Source: Rhizobiaceae bacterium (GTDB lineage Bacteria > Pseudomonadota > Alphaproteobacteria > Rhizobiales > Rhizobiaceae). From it: a stretch of 64,000 nt of DNA. A program made the position numbers and the translations under genes. The DNA lies in the NCBI GenBank assembly GCA_023953835.1, contig JAMLJB010000001.1, forward strand, positions 1,240,001 to 1,304,000. The letters run 5' to 3'. Below the pieces are notes generated by a model that searched no databases, was not told the origin of the DNA, and worked only from the letters and a program-made list of their open reading frames with translations. Positions 18,185 to 27,013 of the stretch are shown piece by piece; the first letter of the stretch is position 1; every line of letters starts with the position of its first letter.

Positions 18185-19084
18185 TCAGCCTTCTTTTGTC
18201 CCGACCTGAACGCCCGCCCAACGCTCCGGCATTTCAACCACCTGGGTGAAGTCGGATTCCGGTCCGATCTGGTTGTTGACCAGTTGCCAGAGCTGCTTGA
18301 CCGTATTGCCGACCCACATCTGGACGCCGAGCGCCTCGGCTTCATCCATGCACAGCCTTACGTCCTTGTACATCAGGCCGGTGGTGAAGCCGTAGTCGAA
18401 TTTGCGCGGAAGAATCGCGTGGGGAAACTTGTCCTGCGAAGCACTGTTACGGCCGGAGCCGACATTGATGACTTCCACTGCGATCTTCGGATCGATGCCC
18501 GCCTTCACGGCCATCACCACCGCTTCCGAGGTGGCTGCCAACGCAGTTGCGGAGAGCAGATTGTTGATCAGCTTCATGGTCTGACCGACGCCTGATATTT
18601 CGCCGATGAAGAACAGCTTTCCGATGTTCTTCAGCATCGGCTCGATTTCGGCGTATTCATGCCGGGGACCTGACACCATGACCGCAAGTGTGCCGCGTTC
18701 GGCGCCCGATTTCCCCCCCGAAACGGGCGAGTCGAAGTGGGCTATCTGGCGCTCGGCCAGCTTCTCGGAAATGCGCTTCGAGGTTGTCGCGCCAGTCGTT
18801 GAAAGATCGATGAAGCGCCTTATGCGTGCACCCTCCATGAGGCCGCCGGGGCCGATGGTGACCGCCTCGACGATTGACGGGGTGGGCAGGCTCGCAAACA
18901 CGGTCTCGGCCGCGTCCGCGACTTCCTTCGCACTGCCAACCGAGCGGGCGCCGAGCGCCTCGAACTTGTGCCGGGCGTCTTCGCTGATGTCGGTTACGAC
19001 CAGTTTGTAGCCTGCATCGACAAGGCGGCGCGCCATCGGTGCGCCCATGTTGCCGAGGCCGATGAAACCGATTTCTTCGTCCAT
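18185..19084 (-). CDS. 3-hydroxyisobutyrate-dehydrogenase-type beta-hydroxyacid dehydrogenase
   Basis: A 299-residue NAD(P)-dependent oxidoreductase. ATG 19084 follows AGAAGGACC. The N-terminal Rossmann motif is IGFIGLGNMGAPMARRL, the substrate loop is FDSPVSGGKSGAERGTL, and the catalytic Lys is in GQTMKLINNLLSAT. The family oxidises beta-hydroxyacids to the semialdehyde or keto acid, or does the reverse (tartronate semialdehyde type). Exact substrate unknown. Confidence 0.9.
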   Translation of the reverse strand: MDEEIGFIGLGNMGAPMARRLVDAGYKLVVTDISEDARHKFEALGARSVGSAKEVADAAETVFASLPTPSIVEAVTIGPGGLMEGARIRRFIDLSTTGATTSKRISEKLAERQIAHFDSPVSGGKSGAERGTLAVMVSGPRHEYAEIEPMLKNIGKLFFIGEISGVGQTMKLINNLLSATALAATSEAVVMAVKAGIDPKIAVEVINVGSGRNSASQDKFPHAILPRKFDYGFTTGLMYKDVRLCMDEAEALGVQMWVGNTVKQLWQLVNNQIGPESDFTQVVEMPERWAGVQVGTKEG

Positions 19085-19161
19085 GGTCCTTCTCGCTTGA
19101 TCCGTGTCCAACTTTTTGGTCCCTTTACGCCTGAACGAATTTTCGATTTTTCCCAAACGCC

Positions 19162-20040
19162 TCAACCGTCGAACGGCACTTCGGCTATTCCCATGACGCC
19201 CGGTCGCGCGACGAACACCTTTCCCGCGTGTGACTGCTCGCCCAGCTCGGTGTCGGTCAGGTTGTTGCGCATCGTGGTGATGAAAAGCGTTCCCAGATCG
19301 TCACCACCGAATGTCACGCTGGTGACCCTCCGCGTCGGCAGTTCGATTCCGCCGATGCGCTTTCCCGCCGGGTCATAGCGACCGACGGTCCACGCACCCA
19401 GTTCTGCGATCCACAGGCAGCCTTCGGCATCCACGGTGCAGCCGTCGGGGTGTATGCCGGTCCCGGTGAAGTCGATATGCAGTTTCCGGCCAGCCACGCC
19501 GCCTGTTTCGATGTCATAGTCGTAGGCGTAAACGTAACCGGGCCGGGAGTCGCAGTGGTACAGAATACGGTCGTCGGGCGACCATGCGAGACCGTTCGAC
19601 AGGGTCATGCCTGTGGCAAGGCGCGTGAAGGATTGGTCGGGATCCAGACGAAAAAGACCGCCGATTGGCTCGGCGAGCGTCTTGTCCATCGATCCGACGA
19701 AAAATCGGCCCCGTCGGTCACATTTGCCGTCGTTGAAGCGCTCCCGGGAAAAATCCATCGGCGACGGCAGCCGGGTCTCGGTTCCGGCATTGAAATCGAT
19801 GAAAGCGAAGCCGTTGCGAAGCGCGGCAAGGAGTCCGCCTCCCTTGCGCAACGCGATCGCCGTGGGCATGCCGGAGATCGCAAGGCGCGCAGTGTCGCCC
19901 GTTGTCGCATCGGTCCGGAAAATCACGCGACCAAGCAGGTCAAACCAGTACAGCGCGCCTTCCGCAGGAGACCACAGCGGGCCTTCCCCGAGTTCGGCGG
20001 CGACATCCGCCAGCGGTTCGACGTCGAGCTTCATTCTCAT
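19162..20040 (-). CDS. SMP-30/gluconolactonase-family lactone hydrolase
   Basis: A 292-residue six-bladed propeller protein. ATG 20040 overlaps the acyl-CoA ligase stop as ATGA, which fixes the start. Conserved metal-site text includes AELGEGPLWSPAEGALYWFDLLG (Glu), RFNDGKCDRRGRFFVGSMD (Asn/Asp), LSNGLAWSPDDRILYHCDS and HPDGCTVDAEGCLWIAE. The family opens sugar lactones with a divalent metal. Together with the metallo-hydrolase gene this gives the cluster two potential lactone- or ester-cleaving enzymes. Confidence 0.9.
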   Translation of the reverse strand: MRMKLDVEPLADVAAELGEGPLWSPAEGALYWFDLLGRVIFRTDATTGDTARLAISGMPTAIALRKGGGLLAALRNGFAFIDFNAGTETRLPSPMDFSRERFNDGKCDRRGRFFVGSMDKTLAEPIGGLFRLDPDQSFTRLATGMTLSNGLAWSPDDRILYHCDSRPGYVYAYDYDIETGGVAGRKLHIDFTGTGIHPDGCTVDAEGCLWIAELGAWTVGRYDPAGKRIGGIELPTRRVTSVTFGGDDLGTLFITTMRNNLTDTELGEQSHAGKVFVARPGVMGIAEVPFDG

Positions 20041-21662
20041 CCTGCCACGCCGCCGGGACGTACCTGTCCCTCCCGGTCCCACACGGAAGAGCCCAATCCT
20101 GCTTCGATCAGCTTGTACTTCTCGACCTTGGCGCTCGCGGTCCGGGGCAGGTCGTCGGTGAACTCGATGTAGCGGGGCTGCATGAACGGCGGCATGCGGG
20201 TTTCAAGCCATTGCGCCAGCGCCTCCGCCGACAGCGTCGACCCTTCCGCACGCACGATGACGCAGCGCAGGTCGTCTTCACCTGCGGGGGCGGGATAGGG
20301 CAGGGCGGCCACTTCGGATACTTCCGGGTGCCGGGCGATGATCTGTTCGACCTCGTAGCCGGAGATGTTTTCGCCGCGCCTGCGGATGCGTTCTTTCTTG
20401 CGTCCGGCAAAGTAGAGATATCCGTCCGCGTCGCGCCGCGCGAAATCACCGGTGTGGAACCAGAGATTGCGGAATGCCGCCAGCGTTTCGCGGTCCTTGT
20501 TGTGATAGCCCTGCATCAGGATCGAGGGCAGCTTCGGTCGAACCACGAGTTCGCCCACGACGCCGTCGGCGACGGGGACGTCATTGTCGTCGACGATGCC
20601 GATTTCCCAATCCTCGTGCGCGCGCCCGCTGGAGCCCTCGCGACGGCTTTCAGGCCAAGGCGTGAAAATGGTCAGCCCGGTCTCCGTAAGGCCATAGGCC
20701 TCTGCGAGGCGCACATTGAAGCGGGCCTCGAACTCGGGGTCCTGATGGGCGTTGTACATCACGCGCAGGCGGTGTGCCGTATCCCATTCCGAGGGGGGTA
20801 GAGTTTTCAGTATGACTGGAATGGTGAAAATGGTGTGGGCGACGGTTGCGCCCGTTTCCGTCGCACGGCGCCAGAACTGCCGGGCGCTGAACTTCTCGTC
20901 AATCACCACTTGGGCTTTCGCGACAAGAGCCGAAAGCGCGCCCTGCCGGCTCGCGATTCCGTGGAAAAGCGGCAGGGGCGTGTAGAGGATGTCGTCCGGT
21001 CCCAACCCGACCGCGCGCATGAAGGTGACCGCGTTGGCGAAAGCCAGCCCGTTCGGAATCAGGACGCCCTTCGACGGACCGGTCGTCCCTGAAGTGTAGG
21101 ACACGCAATTGATGTCGCCGAAGGTACAATCGACCTGCGGGTCATCCCCTTGCCCGGTCAGCATGTCACCGAAATCGAAATATCGGCTGGGTCCCGCGGG
21201 CAATTCCAGACCGTCCGTGCCGCCGATGACAGCCACCCAGTCCAGACGCTCAAGGGTCTCCTGCGGCAGCGTGGCCAACTGCCCGATCAAGCGTCGGTCG
21301 ATGACCATTCCGCGCGGCCGGCTGTCGTTCATCACATAGTCGAGCATATCGCCCGTATAGGATAGGTTGACGCCCACGAAGACGGCGCCGACCACGCAGC
21401 ATGCGTACCAGGTCAGCACGAATTCAACGCTGTTGCCCGCGAGCAGCGTGACCATATCGCCCTTTTGCACGCCAAGCCGGCGAAGCGCGCCTCCGATGGC
21501 GCGCACGTCGCGGTTTGTTTGCGCGTAGCTCAAAGTGCGCCCGGAAAAGGTCAGATAGGGGCGCTCTCCCTCGGTTCGAGCCCTGTCCGCAAGCAGAGGT
21601 CCGAGAACGCGCTGCCCGAGCGGCAGGTATATTTCCGACGTCTTTTCCACTTCACTCAACAT
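20037..21662 (-). CDS. AMP-dependent acyl-CoA ligase (CaiC/fatty-acid-CoA-ligase-like)
   Basis: A 541-residue ANL-superfamily enzyme that activates a carboxylic acid with ATP and CoA. The P-loop-like motif is YTSGTTGPSKG, with AYGLTETG, the WFHTGDFARRDADGYLYFAGRKKERIRRRGENIS hinge region, and the C-terminal catalytic Lys in RTASAKVEKYKL. It most resembles carnitine- and crotonobetaine-CoA ligase relatives, but no carnitine genes are nearby. It supplies the acyl-CoA substrate needed by the thiolase encoded just upstream. Confidence 0.92.
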   Translation of the reverse strand: MLSEVEKTSEIYLPLGQRVLGPLLADRARTEGERPYLTFSGRTLSYAQTNRDVRAIGGALRRLGVQKGDMVTLLAGNSVEFVLTWYACCVVGAVFVGVNLSYTGDMLDYVMNDSRPRGMVIDRRLIGQLATLPQETLERLDWVAVIGGTDGLELPAGPSRYFDFGDMLTGQGDDPQVDCTFGDINCVSYTSGTTGPSKGVLIPNGLAFANAVTFMRAVGLGPDDILYTPLPLFHGIASRQGALSALVAKAQVVIDEKFSARQFWRRATETGATVAHTIFTIPVILKTLPPSEWDTAHRLRVMYNAHQDPEFEARFNVRLAEAYGLTETGLTIFTPWPESRREGSSGRAHEDWEIGIVDDNDVPVADGVVGELVVRPKLPSILMQGYHNKDRETLAAFRNLWFHTGDFARRDADGYLYFAGRKKERIRRRGENISGYEVEQIIARHPEVSEVAALPYPAPAGEDDLRCVIVRAEGSTLSAEALAQWLETRMPPFMQPRYIEFTDDLPRTASAKVEKYKLIEAGLGSSVWDREGQVRPGGVAG

Positions 21663-21702
21663 CTTGTATGCTGTTCTGATCGAGGTGCTTCACCTGCGCG
21701 GT

Positions 21703-22905
21703 TCATCTGGCCAGGATCAGCGCGCTCTTGTGTGCCTGTGCGCCGCCGCTAGTGATCAGGCAGGTTTCCGTGTCCTCGACCTGCGTCGTGGATGTTCCGC
21801 GTATCTGCCGCACACCTTCCAGAATGAGGTTGAACCCCTGAAGATATCCTTCGGACAACAGGCCGCCTGCGGTGTTCGACGGCAGCTTCCCTTTCCGGGA
21901 CCAACTGAGATTGCCCTCCATGACAAAGGCGGCGGCCTCGCCAGGCTTGCAGATGCCGTAGTCTTCCAGCGCCATGATGATAAGGCCGCTGAAGGCGTCA
22001 TAGATCTGCGCGCAATCGAGATCGCTCGGAGACATGCCCGCCATGCCGAACAGCAGCTTGGAGAGGGCGCGGGAATTGGTCGTGTGATAGTCGTTGATCG
22101 GCATGTTGTTCGAGCCGGACGAGCCAAGGCCCCAGCCGGGGCCGCTCGCCTGAGCTGCCGCAAGCACACGCACAGGCCGTTGGCGAAGATCCCTTGCGCG
22201 CTCCTGGGAGGTCACGATGACGGCGGCTGCGCCGTCCGACTCCAGGCAGCAGTCATAGAGACGGTATGGATCGGTGATCATCCTCGAATTGGCATGCCCT
22301 TCAAGGTCGAGCGGCTTGCCGTACTGGATTGCAACCGGATTGCGCAGCGCGTGTTCCCGGAACGTCACGGCAATGTGCCCAAGCGCCTCGACGGGCGTAT
22401 TGTAGAGATGCATGTGCCGACGGAACGGCAGCGCGGCCATCTGGGCCGGGCTCATCAGTCCGAATGGCGCCATGTAGGACCCGCCGATGGGGCGCGGCCG
22501 ATACTGGCCGTAGCGCTCGTACTGGCCCTGACAGATCGATCGATACACCACGACGTAGCGGCAGATGCCGGCGTGGATCGCCAGCGCGGCATCCATCACG
22601 GAGCCGGAAGCGCCGCCGCCGCCCGCGCCCCACACGAGGTTGGAAAACCTCAGTTCCGGTATGCCGAGGGCTACCTGCACAAGCACGGGCTCATGTCGCT
22701 CCTGTGCGTAGGAACAGAAGCCGTCGATCTCCTTGACATCGATTCCCGCGTCTTCAGCGGCGGCCTGGATCGCCTCACAGCAAAGCTGGAATTCGGTGCG
22801 GTCCATTATCCCGCCGCGCTTGGCGAACTCCGTCGCACCCATGCCGACAATTGCGGTCTTGTCGGCGAACTTCGCTTCAGGTGCTGTTGAACCGATATTT
22901 GCCAT
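21703..22905 (-). CDS. Thiolase-fold acetyl-CoA acetyltransferase-like protein
   Basis: A 400-residue protein of the SCP-x/lipid-transfer thiolase group, which typically works with an OB-fold DUF35 partner encoded beside it, as here. ATG 22905 has AAGGAA about 9 bases upstream; an earlier in-frame TTG at 22956 would leave only 2 bases after the OB-fold stop. Features: AIVGMGATEFAKRGG, VVYRSICQGQYERYGQYRPRP, DCCLESDGAAAVIVTS, CAQIYDAFSGLIIMALEDYGIC and NTAGGLLSEGYLQGFNLILEGVRQIRG. Members of this group cleave or form carbon-carbon bonds in side chains of sterol-like or branched acyl-CoAs. Confidence 0.9.
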   Translation of the reverse strand: MANIGSTAPEAKFADKTAIVGMGATEFAKRGGIMDRTEFQLCCEAIQAAAEDAGIDVKEIDGFCSYAQERHEPVLVQVALGIPELRFSNLVWGAGGGGASGSVMDAALAIHAGICRYVVVYRSICQGQYERYGQYRPRPIGGSYMAPFGLMSPAQMAALPFRRHMHLYNTPVEALGHIAVTFREHALRNPVAIQYGKPLDLEGHANSRMITDPYRLYDCCLESDGAAAVIVTSQERARDLRQRPVRVLAAAQASGPGWGLGSSGSNNMPINDYHTTNSRALSKLLFGMAGMSPSDLDCAQIYDAFSGLIIMALEDYGICKPGEAAAFVMEGNLSWSRKGKLPSNTAGGLLSEGYLQGFNLILEGVRQIRGTSTTQVEDTETCLITSGGAQAHKSALILAR

Positions 22906-22958
22906 TGATGCGATTTCCTTGCTGCTCGCCGCGTCTTGATGTTGGGTAAGGACCAAGC

Positions 22959-23390
22959 TCAGCCGGGGGCGACCTGTTTGCGGAAACGGGGCAGGAACAT
23001 GCCTTCGCCCGCCTCCTCCCAGACCAAAGTCACCGGCAGGCCGACGGCCATTTCCTCAGGAGCCGCATCGATGACGTTCGAAACGATTCTCACCTCGTCG
23101 GCGCCGTCGAGCAGGACGACCGCTATGTTATAGGGCGTCGCGCCTTTGAGGGCGGGGTGTGTCGGGTGATACGCAATCGTATATGTAAAGACCGTGCCCG
23201 TGCCTGCAACTTCCGGCCATTCGCTGCTGGTGCTGCCGCAGCGGCCACAAACAGGTGTCGGAGGATGGCGGAACAGGCCGCATTTGGCGCATCGCTGTAT
23301 GCGCAATTCGCGCCTGGCGCATGCCTCCCAAAACGGCTTGTCATCCGGTGTGGGTTCCGGTGAAGGCATTGTGCTCGGTAGGTAGCTCAT
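22959..23390 (-). CDS. Zn-ribbon/OB-fold acyl-CoA-binding partner (DUF35)
   Basis: A 143-residue protein. ATG 23390 is preceded by GGGAAGA. The N-terminal rubredoxin-like zinc ribbon has four Cys in CAKCGLF and CGRCGS, followed by an OB-fold (GTGTVFTYTIAYHPTHPAL, PYNIAVVLLDGADEVRIVSNV, GLPVTLVWEE). DUF35 proteins pair with thiolases or hydratases to bind acyl-CoA; the adjacent thiolase gene is the evident partner. Confidence 0.9.
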   Translation of the reverse strand: MSYLPSTMPSPEPTPDDKPFWEACARRELRIQRCAKCGLFRHPPTPVCGRCGSTSSEWPEVAGTGTVFTYTIAYHPTHPALKGATPYNIAVVLLDGADEVRIVSNVIDAAPEEMAVGLPVTLVWEEAGEGMFLPRFRKQVAPG

Positions 23391-23611
23391 CTGGTCTTCC
23401 CGTTGGCTCCAGGACATGGACTCATATGGACAGCGCCATTCGTTTCGGAAGGTCTGCCCGCTTGGTGCGAGGTCGGTTTCGACGTCGCTGGCCATCCGCT
23501 GAATCGACATGCCATGCGGACCTGTCGGAACGATTCTCCCTATCCGCGCATGGCGTATTTTTTGATTGTTTTGATTAGTCGCAGCCCTGCCGGCAGGCAA
23601 TGAGCGCAAAT

Positions 23612-23627
23612 GGCATTTTAGTTATGC
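23612..23627. promoter_or_regulatory. Candidate LysR-type operator dyad, copy 2
   Basis: GGCATTTTAGTTATGC, 15 of 16 identical to 17254-17269, with the same GCAT-N7-ATGC symmetry. It lies between the divergent OB-fold gene (start 23390, minus) and CoA-transferase gene (start 23781, plus), so one site could control both. The remaining bases of this 390-base gap include a small hairpin (CCGGAGA/TCTCCGG) at 23741-23757 in the CoA-transferase leader. Confidence 0.5.
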
Positions 23628-23780
23628 AGGGTCCGCATAGCCCTTTGCCGGGTTCATTCGTACACTGATCCAAAGGCAGACTTGAAATGAATATCTGCTA
23701 TGCCGGGTACCTTGTTTCCGCATGCAGTAATTGATCTGCGCCGGAGATTGTCTCCGGCACAGCCGGAGCAGACATGAAGC

Positions 23781-25019
23781 ATGTATGACCTTCTTTCCGA
23801 TCTGCGCATTGTCGAGGCTGCATCCTTTGTAGCTGCGCCGCTCTGTGCGCTCAATCTGGCCCGCCTCGGCGCGGACGTCATACGCATAGACCCGATCGGC
23901 GGTGGACCGGACGCTCATCGGTGGCCGATCACCGCAGACGGAACAAGCCTTTACTGGCAGGGGCTGAACAAGGCGAAGAGATCGGTTGCGCTGAACTTGA
24001 GAAGTTCCGAAGGCCGAGACCTCGCCATTGCCATCGCGACAGCGGCAGGAGACGGAGCCGGCCTATTGGTTACGAACTACCCTGTCGATGGCTTCCTGTC
24101 ACATGAGGTGTTGTCCCGCCGCAGGGCGGATATGATTACCGTTCGTGTCACCGGATGGGGCGACGGCAGTTCAGCGACGGACGCCACCGTGAACAGCACA
24201 CTCGGCGTCTCCATGATGACTGGCCCGGAAGGAGCAGGAGATGCCCCGGTCAACAACGTGATACCGCCGTGGGATATTGCCGTCGCCGGCCATGGCGCTT
24301 TTGCGCTGCTGGCCGCCGAGCGCCGCCGCCGTGCAACGGGATTGGGATCCGATATTCGCATCGCTCTTGGGGATGTCGCCATGTCGGTGCTGTCCGACCT
24401 TGGAATGATCGCCGAAGCGGAACTGAGTGGGGAAGATCGCCCCCGGATGGGCAATCAGTTTTTCGGGGGATTCGGCAAGGATTTCACAACGGCGGACGGA
24501 AAGAAGGTGTTCATCCTGGCCTTGACCGAGCGGCACTGGCTGGCGCTTTCGGGTGCGCTCGACATTCGTGAAGAAGTTCGCACGATCGAGCGTGACCTGG
24601 GCGTGGATTTCGCCAAGGACGAATCCGCCAGGTTCGCCAATCGCGACGCTTTGAATGACCTTGTCGAACGCACCGTGGCGAATATCGCCTTCGCGGAGCT
24701 TGAGCGGATATTCCGCGGGACGGCGGTGTGCTGGGCTCCCTGCAACAGGCTCACGGATGTCATCGGTCCGGGGCGGCTGATCTCGGACAGCAATGACTTG
24801 TTCTCCATGACCGAATTTCCCGGAGGTGCGCGCTATCATGCAAGTGGCGCACCGGTGAACTTTGGCGATCTCGGGCGGAAGCCTCCGCGGCGTTCGCCGG
24901 CGTTGGGCGAGCACACAGATGAAATCCTGTCCTCGATCCTCGGACTTTCATCGCGCGAGATCGGTCAGTTGCACGACGCAGGTCTTGCTGCCGGGCCTGC
25001 CGCAGGCACGCTGCGATGA
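23781..25019 (+). CDS. CaiB/BaiF family III CoA transferase (2-methylfumaryl-CoA-isomerase-like)
   Basis: A 412-residue enzyme that moves CoA between carboxylic acids. The N-terminus LRIVEAASFVAAPLCALNLARLGADVIRIDPIGGGPDAHRWP and LYWQGLNKAKRSVALNLRSSEGR are family hallmarks and recall the mesaconyl-CoA C1-C4 CoA transferase group from memory of those sequences. The usual catalytic Asp region is DIRIALGDVAMSVL or nearby; I cannot assign the residue with certainty. Divergent from the OB-fold/thiolase operon and followed by the carboxymuconolactone-decarboxylase-like gene. Confidence 0.88.
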   Translation: MYDLLSDLRIVEAASFVAAPLCALNLARLGADVIRIDPIGGGPDAHRWPITADGTSLYWQGLNKAKRSVALNLRSSEGRDLAIAIATAAGDGAGLLVTNYPVDGFLSHEVLSRRRADMITVRVTGWGDGSSATDATVNSTLGVSMMTGPEGAGDAPVNNVIPPWDIAVAGHGAFALLAAERRRRATGLGSDIRIALGDVAMSVLSDLGMIAEAELSGEDRPRMGNQFFGGFGKDFTTADGKKVFILALTERHWLALSGALDIREEVRTIERDLGVDFAKDESARFANRDALNDLVERTVANIAFAELERIFRGTAVCWAPCNRLTDVIGPGRLISDSNDLFSMTEFPGGARYHASGAPVNFGDLGRKPPRRSPALGEHTDEILSSILGLSSREIGQLHDAGLAAGPAAGTLR

Positions 25020-25137
25020 CCAATCGAGATACCAGCTATGAGCGATCCGCAGGCTATTACTCGGTGTTCCCATATGCATAGTGCAGTCCAGTCCGCGACA
25101 ACGTATTGCGGCGATTTTGATGACCAGGAAAAATTCA

Positions 25138-25518
25138 ATGGACACCAAGACCTTCAACAAGGGGCTCGAAATCCGTACCGCGGTTCTCGGCAAGACCTAT
25201 GTCGAAAACTCGATCAAGAACGCCGACGAATTCAACCGGCCCTTGCAGGAACTCGTTACCGAATATTGTTGGGGCGCGGTCTGGGGCCGGGAAGGGCTCG
25301 ATCGCCGGACGCGCAGCATGCTGAACCTCGCCATGCTTTCCGCGCTCAACCGACCGCACGAACTCGAGATCCACGTGAAAGGCGCGCTCAACAACGGCGT
25401 GACGCGCGAAGAAATTTCGGAAGTGCTCATGCAGGTGGCGATCTATTGCGGCGTGCCGGCGGGGATCGACAGTTTCCGCACCGCCCGCAAGGTGTTCGCG
25501 GAGATCGACAAAGCTTAG
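25138..25518 (+). CDS. Carboxymuconolactone-decarboxylase-family protein
   Basis: A 126-residue single-domain protein of the CMD/AhpD fold. ATG 25138 has AGGAA 9 bases upstream and is preferred to an in-frame start 57 bases earlier. The text EYCWGAVWGREGLDRRTRSMLNLAMLSALNRPHELEIHVKGALNNGVTREEISEVLMQVAIYCGVPAGIDSFRTARKVF is typical of PcaC-like decarboxylases. There is no AhpD CxxC. It may act on a ring-fission lactone or merely share the fold. Confidence 0.9.
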   Translation: MDTKTFNKGLEIRTAVLGKTYVENSIKNADEFNRPLQELVTEYCWGAVWGREGLDRRTRSMLNLAMLSALNRPHELEIHVKGALNNGVTREEISEVLMQVAIYCGVPAGIDSFRTARKVFAEIDKA

Positions 25519-25646
25519 GCAGCTTACCACGAATGTGATTGAAATCGCCTGCGGCGACACAGGGTAAGCCTCCCACTCCATAGCGGCTCCGCGCTCCGGG
25601 GCTGCCTGCCGACATTGCGATGCAATGCCGTTTGCCTTGGCCTCAC

Positions 25647-25662
25647 ACCATGATAGTTTTGC
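25647..25662. promoter_or_regulatory. Weak third copy of the cluster dyad upstream of the LysR gene
   Basis: ACCATGATAGTTTTGC matches the 16-base motif of 17254 and 23612 at 11 positions, with the central TAGTT kept. It lies 47 bases before the LysR start codon, where an autoregulatory site would be expected. Could be chance. Confidence 0.25.
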
Positions 25663-25708
25663 GCTCTAGGCGGAAGTTCATGCGGACTTGTGTGGTTGGG
25701 AGGCGTTT

Positions 25709-26674
25709 TTGGAACTTAAGCAGCTAAGATATTTTCTTGCCGTGGCGGATCATGGCGGGTTCACCAAGGCGGCAGTGGCGCTTTCGATGGCTCAGTCAGT
25801 GCTTTCCCGACAGGTTCAAAAGCTTGAAGAAGAACTGAACATCGCGCTGTTGTACCGCAACGGTCGCGGCATTGTGCTGACCGAAGCCGGCAATCGGCTG
25901 ATCGATCACGCGCGCTCGATCGTCGATGCAGAAACAATGATCCGGGCCGATGTCGACACCCTTCGCGCCAGCCCGACCGGCAAGCTCGCCATTGGTTTGC
26001 CGCCTTCCATGGCGCCGGTCTTGTCCGTTCCGCTCATCACTCGCTTTCGGGAGATCTATCCCCAGATCAGGCTGAGCGTGCAGGAAGGCTTCAACGGCCA
26101 CGTGCTGGAGTGGCTCGCGAACGGCAAGATCGACGTCGCCGTGCTCTACAACGCGCCGAAAATTTCGACGCTGATGACGCAGACGCTGATCGACGAGGAA
26201 TTGTTGCTGGTCGGTCCCGCAAGCACACCGGAATACATGCGCACCGGCCCCGTGTCAGCGACCATGCTTGGCCAGCTTCCGTTGATCCTGCCATCTCCTC
26301 CGCATGGCATCCGGGCGCTTGTCGAATCGATACTGGGAAGCGTGGGCGTGACAGCCAATATCGAATGCGAGATCGACAGCCTCAGCACCACCTTGCAGCT
26401 CGTGGAGCTGGGTGTGGGCTACACCGTGCTTCCCTATGCGAGCGTCATCAAAAAGGTCAATGCGGGCCAGCTTGTCGCCATGCGCATCGAAGATGTTTGC
26501 CTTTCGCGCCGCCTGGTTCTCGCCACATCGACCCAGAGGCCGATTACGTTCACCACGCGCTTCCTTGCAAAGACAGTTACCCAACTGGTCCGCGATCTTG
26601 TCGACGACGGAACCTGGATGCCGCTCAGGAATACTAGCTGGCAAGGAACTCAGTTAAACCACAAAGCATCGTAA
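25709..26674 (+). CDS. LysR-family transcriptional regulator
   Basis: A 321-residue regulator. The start is TTG 25709: it has GGGAGG 5 bases upstream and gives the canonical N-terminus M-E-L-K-Q-L-R-Y-F. An earlier in-frame TTG at 25688 lacks a site. The winged-helix domain (residues 1-60, FTKAAVALSMAQSVLSRQVQKLEEELNIALLYRNGRGIVLTEAG) is followed by a periplasmic-binding-like effector domain. It is the only regulator in the 10.5-26.7 kb cluster and is the likely ligand-responsive switch for it. Confidence 0.92.
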   Translation: MELKQLRYFLAVADHGGFTKAAVALSMAQSVLSRQVQKLEEELNIALLYRNGRGIVLTEAGNRLIDHARSIVDAETMIRADVDTLRASPTGKLAIGLPPSMAPVLSVPLITRFREIYPQIRLSVQEGFNGHVLEWLANGKIDVAVLYNAPKISTLMTQTLIDEELLLVGPASTPEYMRTGPVSATMLGQLPLILPSPPHGIRALVESILGSVGVTANIECEIDSLSTTLQLVELGVGYTVLPYASVIKKVNAGQLVAMRIEDVCLSRRLVLATSTQRPITFTTRFLAKTVTQLVRDLVDDGTWMPLRNTSWQGTQLNHKAS

Positions 26675-26846
26675 AGTTGCAGCCGTGGAAGCTATCGGTG
26701 TCATCGTACCTAAGAAGGTGTGGCGCATCCTCGAACAAGGCTCGGATACTTAGTTCGCCAAGCCTTCACCGTCAGGCAATCGTAACCCATGGAAAACACC
26801 GAGGTTTTGAGAGACGAGCAGTAAGGCAGGAAACACCGGGACTGAT

Positions 26847-26922
<76 letters not shown>

Positions 26923-26924
26923 AC

Positions 26925-26986
26925 TGCCGCTTCGGCGGCAACGGTGCTTGGGGGCACCGTTCGAGGGCGGCTTCTAGACCGCCCTC
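26925..26986 (-). repeat. Three tandem hairpins between the tRNA-Ala gene and the FYDLN gene
   Basis: Three perfect inverted repeats follow one another: TGCCGC/GCGGCA with a TTCG loop (26925-26940), ACGGTGC/GCACCGT (26941-26960) and GAGGGCGG/CCGCCCTC (26963-26986). They lie between the stop of the TIGR02300 gene and the 5' end of the tRNA on the same strand. No T tract follows any of them on the minus strand, so they may terminate the upstream mRNA inefficiently or act as a processed tRNA leader. Confidence 0.6.
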
Positions 26987-27013
26987 AATACAAGATCAAG
27001 GTCTAAAACGGCC

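Noticed and set aside
1..26846. Left accessory region as a genomic island inserted at the 3' end of tRNA-Ala
   Set aside because: The tRNA 3' end faces the accessory genes, but no integrase gene lies beside it and no second copy of the tRNA 3' end was seen in the window.
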